Shown: one piece after another, positions 56,035-64,000 of the stretch
Position numbering within the stretch: the first letter of the stretch is position 1
Layout of the letters: the number at the start of each line of letters is the position of its first letter
Assembly (NCBI RefSeq): GCF_014217785.1
Contig: NZ_CP048814.1
Coordinates: 2,976,001 to 3,040,000 of the forward strand
Direction: 5' to 3'
Source of the DNA: Rhodococcus triatomae
Lineage (GTDB): Bacteria > Actinomycetota > Actinomycetes > Mycobacteriales > Mycobacteriaceae
Length of the DNA: 64,000 bases
The notes under the pieces: model-generated
What the model was told of the DNA's origin: nothing
The model's database searches: none
Seen by the model: only the letters and a program-made list of their open reading frames with translations
Made by a program: the position numbers and the translations under genes

Positions 56035-58272
56035 GTGAATCCCGTCACGCATCCCGCCGACGGCCGGATCGAACTCGATATAGGGGGCATGACCTGCGCG
56101 TCCTGCGCCAACCGGATCGAGCGGAAGCTCAACAAGATGGACGGCGTCACGGCCTCGGTGAACTATGCGACCGAGAAGGCACGTGTCGACTATGTCGGTG
56201 ACATCTCGGCATCCGACCTGGTCGCCTCCGTCGAGCAGGCCGGATACACGGCTTCGGTTCCTGCGCCCCCCACCGCCACCGAATCCGCACCCGCTGCGCA
56301 ACCCGATCCGACCGCCGCTCTCCGACAGCGGCTACTGGTTTCGCTGGTCCTCAGCGTCCCGGTGATCGCCATGGCCATGATCCCGGCATTGCAGTTCCCG
56401 AACTGGCAGTGGCTTTCGCTCACCCTCGCTGCCCCGGTGGTCGTGTGGGGTGCATGGCCGTTCCACAAGGCCGCCTACATCAATCTCCGGCACGGTACCG
56501 CCACCATGGACACCCTGGTGTCCATCGGCACCCTCGCAGCTCTCGGCTGGTCGATCTACGCGCTGTTCTGGGGCACCGCCGGCGTGACCGGCATGACGCA
56601 CCCCTTCGAATTCACCATCGCCCGAACCGATGGCACCGGCAACATCTATCTCGAGGCCGCTGCCGGGGTCACCACCTTCATCCTCGCCGGCCGGTATTTC
56701 GAGGCTCGCGCCAAACGCCGCGCCGGCGCCGCACTGCGCGCCTTGCTCGACCTCGGCGCCAAGGAAGTCTCGATTCTCCGGGACGGAGTCGAACAACGCA
56801 TCCCGGTCGATCAGCTCACCGTCGGCGACGAGTTCGTAGTCCGCCCCGGAGAGAAGATCGCCACCGACGGTGTCGTCGTCGACGGCTCTTCCGCAGTGGA
56901 TGCAGCCATGATCACCGGCGAATCCGTCCCGGTGGAAGTCGGTCCGGACGACCAGGTCGTCGGTGCCACCGTCAACGTGGGCGGACGAATCCTCGTGCGC
57001 GCCACCCGCGTGGGATCCGACACGCAGCTCGCCCAGATGGCCCGGCTCGTCGAGGACGCCCAAACGGGGAAGGCCCAGGCCCAGCGGCTGGCCGACAGAA
57101 TTTCCGGGATCTTCGTCCCGATCGTGATCGCCCTGGCGGTGGCCACCCTCGGATTCTGGCTCGGCACCGGCGGCTCGGTCGCCGCCGCGTTCACCGCCGC
57201 CGTCGCCGTGCTGATCATCGCGTGCCCCTGCGCCCTCGGCCTGGCAACCCCGACCGCATTGATGGTCGGTACCGGCCGCGGCGCCCAGCTCGGCATCCTG
57301 ATCAAGGGCCCCGAGGTGCTGGAGTCCACCCGGCGAATCGACACCGTCGTGCTCGACAAGACCGGAACGGTCACCACCGGCAAGATGACCCTGCTCGACG
57401 TGATCACCGCCGAGGGCGAGGACACAGCCGAGGTACTCCGGCTCGCCGGGGCAGTGGAGGACTCCTCCGAGCACCCCATCGCACAGGCCATCGCCAAGGG
57501 CGCCCGAGATCAGGTGGGTGGCCTGCCGGCAGTGCAGCAATTCGCCAACCTCGAGGGACTTGGGGTGCAGGGCACAGTGGACGGTCATGCGGTACTCGTC
57601 GGCCGCACGCGACTGCTCGCCGACTACGCGCATCACCTGCCCGATGACCTCGCCGACGCCATGCAGGCCGCCGAAGCCGATGGCAAGACCGCCGTCGCAG
57701 TCGGCTGGGACGGTGCCGCCCGCGCGGTCCTGGTGGTCGCGGACGCCGTCAAACCGACCTCCGCCGAAGCAATCACCCAGCTGCGCGGTCTCGGGCTGAC
57801 GCCGATCATGCTGACCGGAGACAACGCCGCTGCAGCCCGGACCATCGCAGGTGAAGTCGGGATCGACGAGGTCATTGCGGAGGTTCTGCCTGCGGAGAAG
57901 GTCGACGTCGTCAAGCGTCTCCAGGATCAGGGCAAGGTCGTCGCCATGGTCGGCGACGGGATCAACGACGCCGCCGCCCTCGCCCAGGCCGATCTCGGGC
58001 TCGCGATGGGCACCGGCACCGACGTCGCGATCGAGGCCAGCGATCTGACACTCGTCCGCGGTGACCTGCGGGCGGCAGCGGATGCGATCCGCCTGTCCCG
58101 TCGCACCCTCGGCACCATCAAGGGCAACTTGTTCTGGGCCTTCGCCTACAACGTCGCCGCACTGCCACTGGCGGCGATGGGTCTGCTCAACCCGATGATC
58201 GCGGGCGCCGCCATGGCCTTCTCGTCGGTGTTCGTGGTCAGCAACAGCCTGCGACTGCGCCGATTCCACTGA
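56035..58272 (+). CDS. copA: CopA-type Cu(I) P-type ATPase
   Basis: 745 residues from GTG 56035. N-terminal HMA domain with [16 protein letters not shown] (residues 17-32), eight helices, [11 protein letters not shown], the CPC ion site [29 protein letters not shown]-locus SSEHPIA and [12 protein letters not shown]. It exports Cu(I) received from CopZ. Ends at a near-perfect palindrome. Confidence 0.96.
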   Translation: MNPVTHPADGRIELDIGGMTCASCANRIERKLNKMDGVTASVNYATEKARVDYVGDISASDLVASVEQAGYTASVPAPPTATESAPAAQPDPTAALRQRLLVSLVLSVPVIAMAMIPALQFPNWQWLSLTLAAPVVVWGAWPFHKAAYINLRHGTATMDTLVSIGTLAALGWSIYALFWGTAGVTGMTHPFEFTIARTDGTGNIYLEAAAGVTTFILAGRYFEARAKRRAGAALRALLDLGAKEVSILRDGVEQRIPVDQLTVGDEFVVRPGEKIATDGVVVDGSSAVDAAMITGESVPVEVGPDDQVVGATVNVGGRILVRATRVGSDTQLAQMARLVEDAQTGKAQAQRLADRISGIFVPIVIALAVATLGFWLGTGGSVAAAFTAAVAVLIIACPCALGLATPTALMVGTGRGAQLGILIKGPEVLESTRRIDTVVLDKTGTVTTGKMTLLDVITAEGEDTAEVLRLAGAVEDSSEHPIAQAIAKGARDQVGGLPAVQQFANLEGLGVQGTVDGHAVLVGRTRLLADYAHHLPDDLADAMQAAEADGKTAVAVGWDGAARAVLVVADAVKPTSAEAITQLRGLGLTPIMLTGDNAAAARTIAGEVGIDEVIAEVLPAEKVDVVKRLQDQGKVVAMVGDGINDAAALAQADLGLAMGTGTDVAIEASDLTLVRGDLRAAADAIRLSRRTLGTIKGNLFWAFAYNVAALPLAAMGLLNPMIAGAAMAFSSVFVVSNSLRLRRFH

Positions 58273-58318
58273 ACCGCACGGTAATCGGACCGGAAGCACC
58301 CGAAGACACACGGGAACC

Positions 58319-58345
58319 GGTGTGTGGCGCGCCGCGCCACACACC
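58319..58345. terminator. 27-base palindrome after copA
   Basis: Arms GGTGTGTGGCGCG and CGCGCCACACACC with one central base, 46 bases after the copA stop. It may reduce read-through to the small gene and csoR that follow. Confidence 0.6.
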
Positions 58346-58381
58346 TGCCTCGTTCAGCACCGCACGACCAGGAGAAAGAAC

Positions 58382-58534
58382 ATGTCGACAGTGACCACGG
58401 CTCTGCTCCGGATCGTCCGCCATCCCGCCGCCCGGGCGGCGGCCCGGTGCGCAGCCGGGTGCGCCGCAGCGGCGATCGGCCACCGCGTGGAGGATTCGCA
58501 CCTGAACCGTCCGCATACCCCCCGACGGACATAA
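58382..58534 (+). CDS. Small Cys-containing protein between copA and csoR
   Basis: 50 residues from an ATG behind CCAGGAGAAAGAAC. Ala/Arg-rich helix with RCAAGCAAAAIG, a CxxxC pair that could bind copper, and a basic tail. It sits 42 bases ahead of the csoR start, in line with the operon. No family recognised. Confidence 0.55.
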   Translation: MSTVTTALLRIVRHPAARAAARCAAGCAAAAIGHRVEDSHLNRPHTPRRT

Positions 58535-58576
58535 TCGACGATGCCCGCCGTGACAGCCGGATTCCAGGAGGACACC

Positions 58577-58924
58577 ATGGCCACCCCCACCCCCGCGGCC
58601 ACACCACCCGAGGCTCCCGAAGCCGACTGCCATGAGCACGCGGGACACGGATACATCACCGCCAAGGACGACTACCTCAAACGACTCAAGCGCATCGAGG
58701 GCCAGGCCCGCGGACTCCAGCGCATGGTCGAAGACGAGAAGTACTGCATCGACATCCTCACGCAGGTCTCGGCGATGACCAAGGCTCTGCAGGCCGTCGC
58801 GATGGGCCTGCTCGAAGACCACATCAGTCACTGCGTCGTCGACGCCGCCGTCGCCGGCGGACCGGAAGCGGACGCGAAGATCAAGGAAGCCACCGACGCC
58901 ATCGCCCGTTTAGTCCGGTCCTGA
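58577..58924 (+). CDS. csoR: CsoR-family copper-sensing repressor
   Basis: 115 residues from ATG 58577 behind AGGAGGACACC. Helical DUF156 fold: LKRLKRIEGQARGLQRMVED, the Cu ligands in KYCIDILTQVSAMTKAL and ISHCVVDAA (C-H-C), and an extended N-terminus with DCHEHAGHG. Cu(I) binding releases the operator. The box at 55457-55475 is the likely site. Confidence 0.93.
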   Translation: MATPTPAATPPEAPEADCHEHAGHGYITAKDDYLKRLKRIEGQARGLQRMVEDEKYCIDILTQVSAMTKALQAVAMGLLEDHISHCVVDAAVAGGPEADAKIKEATDAIARLVRS

Positions 58925-59032
58925 CCGGAGTATGTGAGGCGCACCTCTACCAAAAATAGAAGTTCAGCGTTATATTGTTGGTGGCTCACTGGCCACGAAG
59001 GGTCACACAGGATTGCGGAGGTCGGTCGGTCC

Positions 59033-59386
59033 ATGGAGTGCGAGGTTGTGCTCCTGGACGACGTGGAGCAGTGGTACCTCCGTCTGGTCGAATCCGATGA
59101 CGGCGACGCGGCTGCTGTCACCGCCGCCATTGATTACTTGGAACGTGAAGGGCCGACGTTGGGTCGGCCTGTGGTGGACAAGGTCAAAGGTTCCCGAGTC
59201 CACAATATGAAAGAGCTGCGCCCCAGTGGAACCTCCATCCGGATCCTGTTCGTGTTCGATCCCCAGCGGCAGGCGGTCCTGCTGATCGCAGGAGACAAGG
59301 CCGGCGAATGGAAACAGTGGTACATCGACAACATCCCCATAGCCGAGGATCGCTACGACATGTGGCTCGAAGAGCAAAAACGCTAA
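59033..59386 (+). CDS. higB: HigB/RelE-type toxin (Gp49-like)
   Basis: 117 residues from an ATG with GGAGG about ten bases upstream. RelE-like fold: VEQWYLRLVESDDGDAAAVT, YLEREGPTLGRPVVDKVKGS, MKELRPSGTSIRILFVFDP, LLIAGDKAGEWKQWY. Likely a ribosome-dependent mRNA interferase. The antitoxin gene follows 20 bases later, the toxin-first order of higBA. Confidence 0.88.
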   Translation: MECEVVLLDDVEQWYLRLVESDDGDAAAVTAAIDYLEREGPTLGRPVVDKVKGSRVHNMKELRPSGTSIRILFVFDPQRQAVLLIAGDKAGEWKQWYIDNIPIAEDRYDMWLEEQKR

Positions 59387-59406
59387 GGCACCAGGAGGTG
59401 TGGAAC

Positions 59407-59721
59407 ATGGCTCGACACTGGCGCGAGGTGCGGGCGGAGGTCGCCGAGAAACTCGATGAGCAGGCCGTCAGCAATGCCAGCAAGACGATGCAGGAAGAAG
59501 TCCGGGCCCACCGTTTGGTGGAGATCCGTCGCGAGCAAGGGTGGACTCGTCAGGACGCGGTGGCCGAGGTGATGGGGATCTCCCAGTCCCGGGTCTCCCA
59601 GATCGAGCGAGGCGACCTTCGGCACACCCAGCTCGGCACTCTGGAGTCCTATGTGGAAGCTCTCGGCGGTCACCTGCGCGTCGTCGCCGATTTCGGCGAC
59701 CGCTCCCTGACCTTGGGTTGA
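59407..59721 (+). CDS. higA: XRE-type antitoxin HigA
   Basis: 104 residues from an ATG behind AGGAGGTGTGGAAC. Helix-turn-helix RREQGWTRQDAVAEVMGISQ then SRVSQIERGDLRHTQLGTLESY. Binds HigB and represses the operon. The pair may stabilise the element in which it lies. Confidence 0.9.
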   Translation: MARHWREVRAEVAEKLDEQAVSNASKTMQEEVRAHRLVEIRREQGWTRQDAVAEVMGISQSRVSQIERGDLRHTQLGTLESYVEALGGHLRVVADFGDRSLTLG

Positions 59722-59886
59722 GGACTGACACCGGCCCAGACGCTCTGCGGCACGAGGACTGGCGGTAGGGGCCGCTCCGCCCAAGATCCCACGTTCGCCT
59801 CCTGGCGCTTGGTGACACGGAATGGGGGAATCGCGCCTTGGGCGTGCCTTCTCGGGGCCTGTCAGGCAGAACGTCGCGACCGCGAC

Positions 59887-60423
59887 TCAGGCGGACACAC
59901 TGGGCGCCGCCCGGTTCCGCAGTGCCCTGCGGTGCCCGTATGCGGTCATCCCGCGCGGCTTGTATACCGCCAGCACCAGCGCAGCGAGCACCACGATCAG
60001 CGCGGCGGTGGCATGAACCAGATGGGCCGGATCCTGCAGGACGGCCCGGTCGGCCTCTGACCAGGTCGGCTGCGCCGCGACGGTCGCGGCGTGTTCGATC
60101 GAGCGGGTGTAGAGCACCAGAACGACAGCGGCGACCAGGTTGAGCACCAGCTTGAACAGCACCCAGTAGTGGCGCAGCAACCCCCACGCGGTGCCGAGCG
60201 AGCAGATCAACCCGGTGACCAATGAGGCCACCGCGAACGGCAGCAGCATCGCGTCGGCGAGCATCGCCATCACCTGATAGCTCCCGCGTACCTGTTCCGG
60301 ATCGGCGCTGATCAACGTGGCCGCAGCCACCACAAGATAGGTGATGACGGCGCCGAGCCATCCTCCCGAGGCACCGATGTGCACGGCTCGCGCGAGGGTG
60401 CGCGCCCGTGGCGTCATCGTCAC
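59887..60423 (-). CDS. Four-helix membrane protein
   Basis: 178 residues from a GTG overlapping the preceding stop (GTGA). Helices: GASGGWLGAVITYLVVAAAT, LLPFAVASLVTGLICSLG, VLFKLVLNLVAAVVLVLYT and LVHATAALIVVLAALVLAVY. Resembles DUF2269-like proteins, which are of unknown function. Co-transcribed with the 86-residue gene and divergent from a TetR gene that probably controls both. Confidence 0.75.
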   Translation of the reverse strand: MTMTPRARTLARAVHIGASGGWLGAVITYLVVAAATLISADPEQVRGSYQVMAMLADAMLLPFAVASLVTGLICSLGTAWGLLRHYWVLFKLVLNLVAAVVLVLYTRSIEHAATVAAQPTWSEADRAVLQDPAHLVHATAALIVVLAALVLAVYKPRGMTAYGHRRALRNRAAPSVSA

Positions 60424-60680
60424 CGCAGGATCGGTCCGGTCCATGTGTCCGGTGAGGACTCGACGCCGTCGGCGCTGATCATCGGGTGCATCACCGCGGC
60501 AGGAGCGGACAGATGCCGGCCCGGACCGTGGTTGCCGCCACTGAGCAGCATCACGGCGACGACCAGCACGATGAGAACGCCGACGACGACGGCGACCACC
60601 TTCACCCAGCGTGGCGTGCGGTGTTCCGGGCCGCCGACAGTGCGGCGCGGTGGCGGTGAGGTGGGAGTGGGATCGGTCAC
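60420..60680 (-). CDS. Small single-helix membrane protein
   Basis: 86 residues from a GTG behind GGGGGCTACC. A Pro/Arg-rich start, one helix (VVAVVVGVLIVLVVAVMLL), then a short outer tail with GGNHGPGRH and MHPM. Coupled to the four-helix protein. Function unknown; the His/Met-containing tail could bind metal (guess). Confidence 0.65.
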   Translation of the reverse strand: MTDPTPTSPPPRRTVGGPEHRTPRWVKVVAVVVGVLIVLVVAVMLLSGGNHGPGRHLSAPAAVMHPMISADGVESSPDTWTGPILR

Positions 60681-60719
60681 CGGCGGTAGCCCCCTCAACA
60701 CAAAGACGACTCTTTCGAT

Positions 60720-60748
60720 ACACACTGTCACAGACGACATCAGTGTGT
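60720..60748. promoter_or_regulatory. Inverted repeat, likely TetR operator
   Basis: Perfect arms ACACACTG and CAGTGTGT spaced by 13 bases, between the divergent membrane-protein and tetR genes. Confidence 0.6.
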
Positions 60749-60778
60749 CGATATGGCGCCACTGCGTATGCTTCGGGG

Positions 60779-61348
60779 GTGCCGAAGCTATGGAACGAGA
60801 CCATCGCCTCGCATCGCCGTGCGGTGCGGGAAGCGACCATGGACGCGGCCGCGGCAGTGGTTGCCGAGTCCGGACTCGCCGCGGTGACGATGTCGAAGAT
60901 CGCCGAACGCACCGGGACCGGCCGGGCCACGCTGTACAAGTACTTCGCCGACGTCGACGCTGTCCTGTCCGCCTGGCACGAACGCCAGATCACCGGTCAT
61001 CTGCACCATCTCGCTGAGATCCGCGATCACGCCGCCGGCCCCGGCGCCCGGCTCGCGGCGGTGCTCGCGGCATATGCCCAGATCCTCGCTCATCATCCCG
61101 GCGGGGCGATCGCGGCCGGGCTGCATCGCGGTGAGCACACGGTGGACGCCCAGCAACGTCTGCACGAATTCGTCCGAGACCTGCTCACCGACGCAGCGGG
61201 GGCGGGTGAAATCCGCGACGATGCCACTGCCGATGAGCTGACCCGATACGTGCTGCACGCAATCTCGGCGGCCGAAGGGCTCGACTCACCCGCTGCCGTG
61301 CGCCGGCTTGTTGCGATCATCCTGACCGGGCTGGAACCACAGCGCTGA
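60779..61348 (+). CDS. TetR-family regulator
   Basis: 189 residues from GTG 60779. Helix-turn-helix MDAAAAVVAESGLAAVTMSK followed by IAERTGTGRATLYKYFADVDAVL, the standard TetR start, then a helical ligand domain. Faces the two membrane-protein genes across a perfect palindrome and should repress them. Ligand unknown. Confidence 0.9.
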   Translation: MPKLWNETIASHRRAVREATMDAAAAVVAESGLAAVTMSKIAERTGTGRATLYKYFADVDAVLSAWHERQITGHLHHLAEIRDHAAGPGARLAAVLAAYAQILAHHPGGAIAAGLHRGEHTVDAQQRLHEFVRDLLTDAAGAGEIRDDATADELTRYVLHAISAAEGLDSPAAVRRLVAIILTGLEPQR

Positions 61349-61832
61349 CCGCACTCTCGTACTGCCGACCGAAGGCAGGTGCGGGTCTCGGGCCGGGTCG
61401 GCGGGCGCAAGAGACAGCAGATCGCCACGATCCGCCGCGGTGACGCCGAGGTCGGCGAGCGTTCGCCGCTCCGCCCGGGCCGACAACGTCGGTGCTGTCG
61501 ACGGTGGCGTGCGACAGTAGCCCCTTCCCGAAGATATGCGCTACCTCGACTGATCGATCCGGACGACGAGTCGCTCGAGACGGTGCGCGACATTCGCGGT
61601 GACACGTGCCCGGTGGTTTCCGGGCACGTCGTATCGGGATGGGGTGCTCAAGGATCCGGCCGGCCGAGGGGTGGGGGCGGTGCGTCCGATCCGCGACGAG
61701 ATCAAGTCAAGGTCGAGGCGCTGATCGCCGAGCTCGTTCTCGACGTCGCCCGCGCCTGAGTGTCCTGGCACTCTCGATGACCTGATCGTCGCCGGGTCGA
61801 CGCCTGTTGGGAGTCCATCGGCGGTGCACCGC
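61349..61832. other. Non-coding stretch with arsC debris
   Basis: No intact gene. The first 180 bases show nothing recognised; the rest is the arsC remnant described separately, then about 70 bases without features. Confidence 0.6.
61528..61759 (+). pseudogene. Mosaic remnant of two arsC genes
   Basis: Bases 61598-61759 match the 3' part of the single-domain arsC at 46828-47262 closely (GGTGACACGTGCCCGG to the terminal TGA) but with frame-shifting indels, for example GGTGGTTTCC for GGTGTTTCC. Just before it, 61528-61597 recalls the end of the longer ArsC (RYLD, then DPDDES and VRDIR) in broken frames. Two paralogues therefore appear to have fused and decayed here. Confidence 0.7.
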
Positions 61833-62163
61833 TCACACGTGCGACACCGGATCCCTACCGAGCCGCAGCACGGTGATCAGATCGGCGGTGCTAGGGGCAC
61901 CCTCGAGCCCGTCGGCGGTGCGGTAGACGCGGCAGGTCAACCCGACACCGTCGGTGGGGCCGAACGGATCGGTCCCGTCGATGCGGATGGTCGGGGATCC
62001 GGGGAAGGCGGCGCGTTCGGCGGCCTCCGGGGTCTCGATACGGCGCAGCCGGATCGGGGGTACCGGCGTTGCCGGTCGCGGCCAGGGCCTCGGCGAGGCG
62101 GCCCCGGGCCTCCTCCCAGTTCGGGCAGCCGTCGAAGTACAGCAGTTCGATGTCCATCTTCAT
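61833..62163 (-). pseudogene. DF-family thioredoxin-like gene with a frameshift
   Basis: Starts MKMDIELLYFDGCPNWEEAR, the DF (seleno)protein pattern with Cys in place of selenocysteine. After AATGNAGTP the frame changes; the next frame gives RLRRIETPEAAERAAFPGSP, IRIDGTDPFGPTDGVGLTCR and VYRTADGLEG, the rest of the family, to the stop at 61833. The shift falls in a run of five G (plus strand 62056-62060). It may be a true mutation or an error in the run. It lies just after the ArsR-GNAT gene on the same strand. Confidence 0.75.
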
Positions 62164-62177
62164 CTGAGTCGCTTTCA

Positions 62178-63059
62178 CTAGTTCTCGGCGGCGGAAACGG
62201 CCTCGGAGCGGCGTTCGAGCAGCACCGTGTCGCGCCAGATGCCGTCGAGCCGGCCGATACGTTCGCGTACACCCACGGTGCGGAAGCCCGCCGAATGGTG
62301 CAGCGCCAGGCTGGCCCGGTTCTCCGGGAAGATCGAGGTCTGCAACGTCCACAACCCGGCCGCATCGGCGGCGATGACCTGGGTGCGCAGCAGGGCCTTG
62401 CCGACGCCGCGCCCGCGCATGCCGTCGCCGACATACACCGAGTTCTCGGCTACCCCGCGGTAGCACTCGCGGGTCGACACCGGGCTCAACGCCGCCCAGC
62501 CGACCACCTGACCGTCGATCTCGGCGACCCAGCGATGCTCGGGCAGCCACTGCTGCTCGAGATGGTTGCGGCTGGGGGCCTCGGTGGTGAACGTCGCGGT
62601 GCCGGTGGCGATGCCGTCGCCGTAGATGCGGCGCACCGCCTCCCAGTCACCGCCTGCGAGTGGGCGCACGGCCACGTCGGCGGGGACGTCCTCGGGGCAG
62701 CACGGGCGGGCGGTGAGCACCCCCATGACCGCGTCGGCGGCACTGGGCAGGTCGCTGCAGCAGCTCGGGTTGATCCGCACCACGGTGCTGGTGCCGTGTT
62801 TTCCGGTGGTGACGAAGCCGACGTCGGCGAGTTTGCGGACGTGATGGGAGATGGTGGGCTGGCCGATCCCGAGCCTGTCGGCGAGTTCGCCGACGGTGAT
62901 GCCGGACGGATGGGCGGCGACGTGGTGCAGCAGCCGCACCCGGGTGGGTTCGGCCAGGCAGGCGAACCATCCGGCGTAGGTGGCCGCATCCTGCGGGCTC
63001 AGGGCGTCGAAGTCCACCTCCGCGCCAGGAGCGGTGATCGGTAAGCCGAGTGCTGTCAT
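62178..63059 (-). CDS. ArsR-GNAT fusion, candidate arsenic-responsive ArsN acetyltransferase
   Basis: 293 residues from the ATG at 63059. Residues 10-125: ArsR winged helix (FACLAEPTRVRLLHHVAAHP, GIGQPTISHHVRKLADVGF) with cysteine pairs in NPSCCSDL and RPCCPED as likely As(III) ligands. Residues 130-290: GNAT domain of the phosphinothricin/ArsN1 type (VRPLAGGDWEAVRRIYGDGI, SVYVGDGMRGRGVGKALLRT, FPENRASLALHHSAGFRTVG). It may sense arsenite and acetylate arsinothricin. Divergent from a flavin monooxygenase, with three operator-like repeats between. Confidence 0.82.
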   Translation of the reverse strand: MTALGLPITAPGAEVDFDALSPQDAATYAGWFACLAEPTRVRLLHHVAAHPSGITVGELADRLGIGQPTISHHVRKLADVGFVTTGKHGTSTVVRINPSCCSDLPSAADAVMGVLTARPCCPEDVPADVAVRPLAGGDWEAVRRIYGDGIATGTATFTTEAPSRNHLEQQWLPEHRWVAEIDGQVVGWAALSPVSTRECYRGVAENSVYVGDGMRGRGVGKALLRTQVIAADAAGLWTLQTSIFPENRASLALHHSAGFRTVGVRERIGRLDGIWRDTVLLERRSEAVSAAEN

Positions 63060-63070
63060 ACCCCCACTGT

Positions 63071-63146
63071 ATCGATCAGCATCGATGGTTGCATACATCG
63101 ACGACCATCGATACCCTGACAGCAGCTTAGATCGATACCCATCGAT
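63071..63146. promoter_or_regulatory. Three ATCGAT-N4-ATCGAT elements, ArsR operator array
   Basis: Elements at 63071-63086, 63097-63112 (one base different, ATCGAC) and 63131-63146, centres 26 and 34 bases apart, filling the region between the divergent start codons at 63059 and 63160. Likely binding sites of the ArsR domain of the fusion protein. Confidence 0.7.
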
Positions 63147-63159
63147 GAAAGGATCTGTC

Positions 63160-64000
63160 ATGAGCGAGTTGCCCATCGTCGTCGTCGGAGCCGGACCGAT
63201 CGGCCTGGCCGCCGCCGCCCACCTGCGCGAACGCGGCCTCGAACCGCTGGTACTCGAACGCGGCGACGTCGTCGGAGCCGCCATCACGCAATGGCACAGC
63301 GTCCGCACCTTCTCCCGCTGGGCCGAACTGATCGACCCCGCCGCCCGCCGCCTCCTCGACACCACCGGCTGGAAGGCCCCCGACGACGACGCCTACCCCA
63401 CCGGCCAGGACTGGACCGGGCAGTACCTGAGCCCGCTGGCCACCGCCCTCGGCGACGCGGTCCGCCTCGATCACGAGGTCGTCGGCATCGCCCGCCGCGG
63501 CCGCGACCGCATCGTCGACGCCGGCCGCGACACCGAACCACTGTCGGTGCACATCCGCCACCGCGACGGCACCGACACCCGCCTGCTCGCCCGCGCCGTC
63601 CTCGATGCCTCCGGCACCTGGAGCACTCCCAACCCCCTCGGCGGCGAAGGCCTGCCCGCCCTCGGTGAACGCGCCGCAGCCGAGACCATCACCTACCGCG
63701 TCCCCGACCTGGGCGACGATGCGGTGCACACCCGCTACGCCGGCCGCCACACCGTCATCGCCGGCAGCGGCCACTCGGCACTCAACGCAATCGTGGCGCT
63801 GGCCGAGCTCGCCCGCACCGCCTCCGGCACCCGCCTGACCTGGGCGGTGCGCCGCGGCGAGGTCGGCGCCGCGTTCGGCGGCGGCCAGGACGACCAACTG
63901 CCTGCCCGCGGCGCCCTGGGACTGCGCGCGAAAAAGGCCGTCGACGACGGGCTGCTCACCGTGGTCACCGGGTTCCGCACCGCCGCCGTCGAACCCGCCA
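63160..64000 (+). CDS. ArsO-like flavin monooxygenase, 3' end missing
   Basis: 280 residues visible from the ATG behind GAAAGGATCTGTC; the frame is open at the window edge. FAD fold VVVGAGPIGLAAAAHLRERGL with ERGDVVGAAITQWHSVRTFS, and NADPH fold TVIAGSGHSALNAIVALAEL. Such monooxygenases occur in ars operons (ArsO) and may oxidise arsenicals or help efflux. Controlled with the ArsR-GNAT gene through the shared repeats. Confidence 0.8.
   Translation, partial: MSELPIVVVGAGPIGLAAAAHLRERGLEPLVLERGDVVGAAITQWHSVRTFSRWAELIDPAARRLLDTTGWKAPDDDAYPTGQDWTGQYLSPLATALGDAVRLDHEVVGIARRGRDRIVDAGRDTEPLSVHIRHRDGTDTRLLARAVLDASGTWSTPNPLGGEGLPALGERAAAETITYRVPDLGDDAVHTRYAGRHTVIAGSGHSALNAIVALAELARTASGTRLTWAVRRGEVGAAFGGGQDDQLPARGALGLRAKKAVDDGLLTVVTGFRTAAVEPA

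Larger units (their letters stand above)
34092..64000 (+). mobile_element. Tn7-like transposon with metal-resistance cargo, right end not seen
   Basis: The left end starts with TGT at 34092 inside a gene and carries repeated transposase-binding motifs. The tnsA-tnsB-tnsC-tniQ block follows at once, then resistance genes up to the window end. No matching inverted end was found to the right, so the extent is open; parts of the cargo could also be independent insertions. The five bases before the end, GCTGC, are the expected target-duplication candidate. Confidence 0.7.

Noticed and set aside
58925..59032. AT-richer stretch considered as the transposon right end
   Set aside because: It has no complement of the left-end 25-bp units; it reads as the higBA promoter.
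62121..62163. Possible selenoprotein in the DF-family gene
   Set aside because: The key position is a TGC cysteine codon, not TGA, and no selenocysteine element is evident.

Overview
The window is very GC-rich and gene-dense, and the genes use GTG starts, purine-rich ribosome binding sites and frequent 4-base start/stop overlaps. A mycothiol-dependent formaldehyde dehydrogenase, an alpha-methylacyl-CoA racemase, type VII secretion-type small proteins and a purA / site-2-protease neighbourhood that resembles the mycobacterial one all point to a mycolic-acid actinomycete. Rhodococcus is the most likely genus (inference; no rRNA gene is present to confirm it).

Region 1 (1-21.5 kb) is ordinary chromosome: a WYL regulator, a thiolase with a divergent HxlR regulator, the purA locus with a site-2 protease, an iron-siderophore binding lipoprotein behind a DtxR/IdeR-like box, a DmmA/reductase-like pair, an old yellow enzyme, the mscR-metallohydrolase pair for formaldehyde/mycothiol detoxification, a LuxR regulator with a kinase-like core, ogt, a secreted lipase, a PhoD phosphatase, a MocR regulator and mcr. 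Several genes end in perfect GC-rich hairpins without a T tract.

Region 2 (21.5-26.95 kb) is a 5.39-kb island bounded by an 81-bp direct repeat of the 3' end of a VOC (glyoxalase-fold) gene. It holds an EspC-like protein, a WXG-like glycine-rich effector candidate, a membrane protein that could be its immunity partner, a DUF3558 lipoprotein and another small secreted-type protein. The effector gene is split by a complete ISAs1-family insertion sequence with 21-bp inverted repeats and a 10-bp target duplication; removing the element restores one 372-codon frame.

Region 3 (26.97-34.09 kb) returns to core genes: purT, a DUF456 protein, an amidohydrolase, a flavin-monooxygenase-like protein beside a TauD dioxygenase, and an Asp23/Gls24 envelope-stress locus with its sigma factor. 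The last gene of that locus is cut after 14 codons by a transposon.

Region 4 (34.09 kb to the end, right end not seen) is a Tn7-like element with tnsA-tnsB-tnsC-tniQ next to its left end. Its apparent cargo is a stack of metal(loid) resistance modules: a CmtR-like sensor with a CtpG-like ATPase; a divergent arsenic locus (arsA-arsD-arsC one way, arsR-acr3-arsC-arsC the other); a two-component system with a multicopper oxidase, DUF305 lipoprotein and CopB ATPase; a CsoR-controlled copZ-copA module; a HigBA toxin-antitoxin pair; a TetR unit; decayed arsC remnants; and a second arsenic locus with an ArsR-GNAT fusion (candidate arsinothricin acetyltransferase) divergent from a flavin monooxygenase that runs off the window. 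Together these would sense, reduce, acetylate, oxidise, bind and export arsenic, cadmium/lead-type cations and copper.
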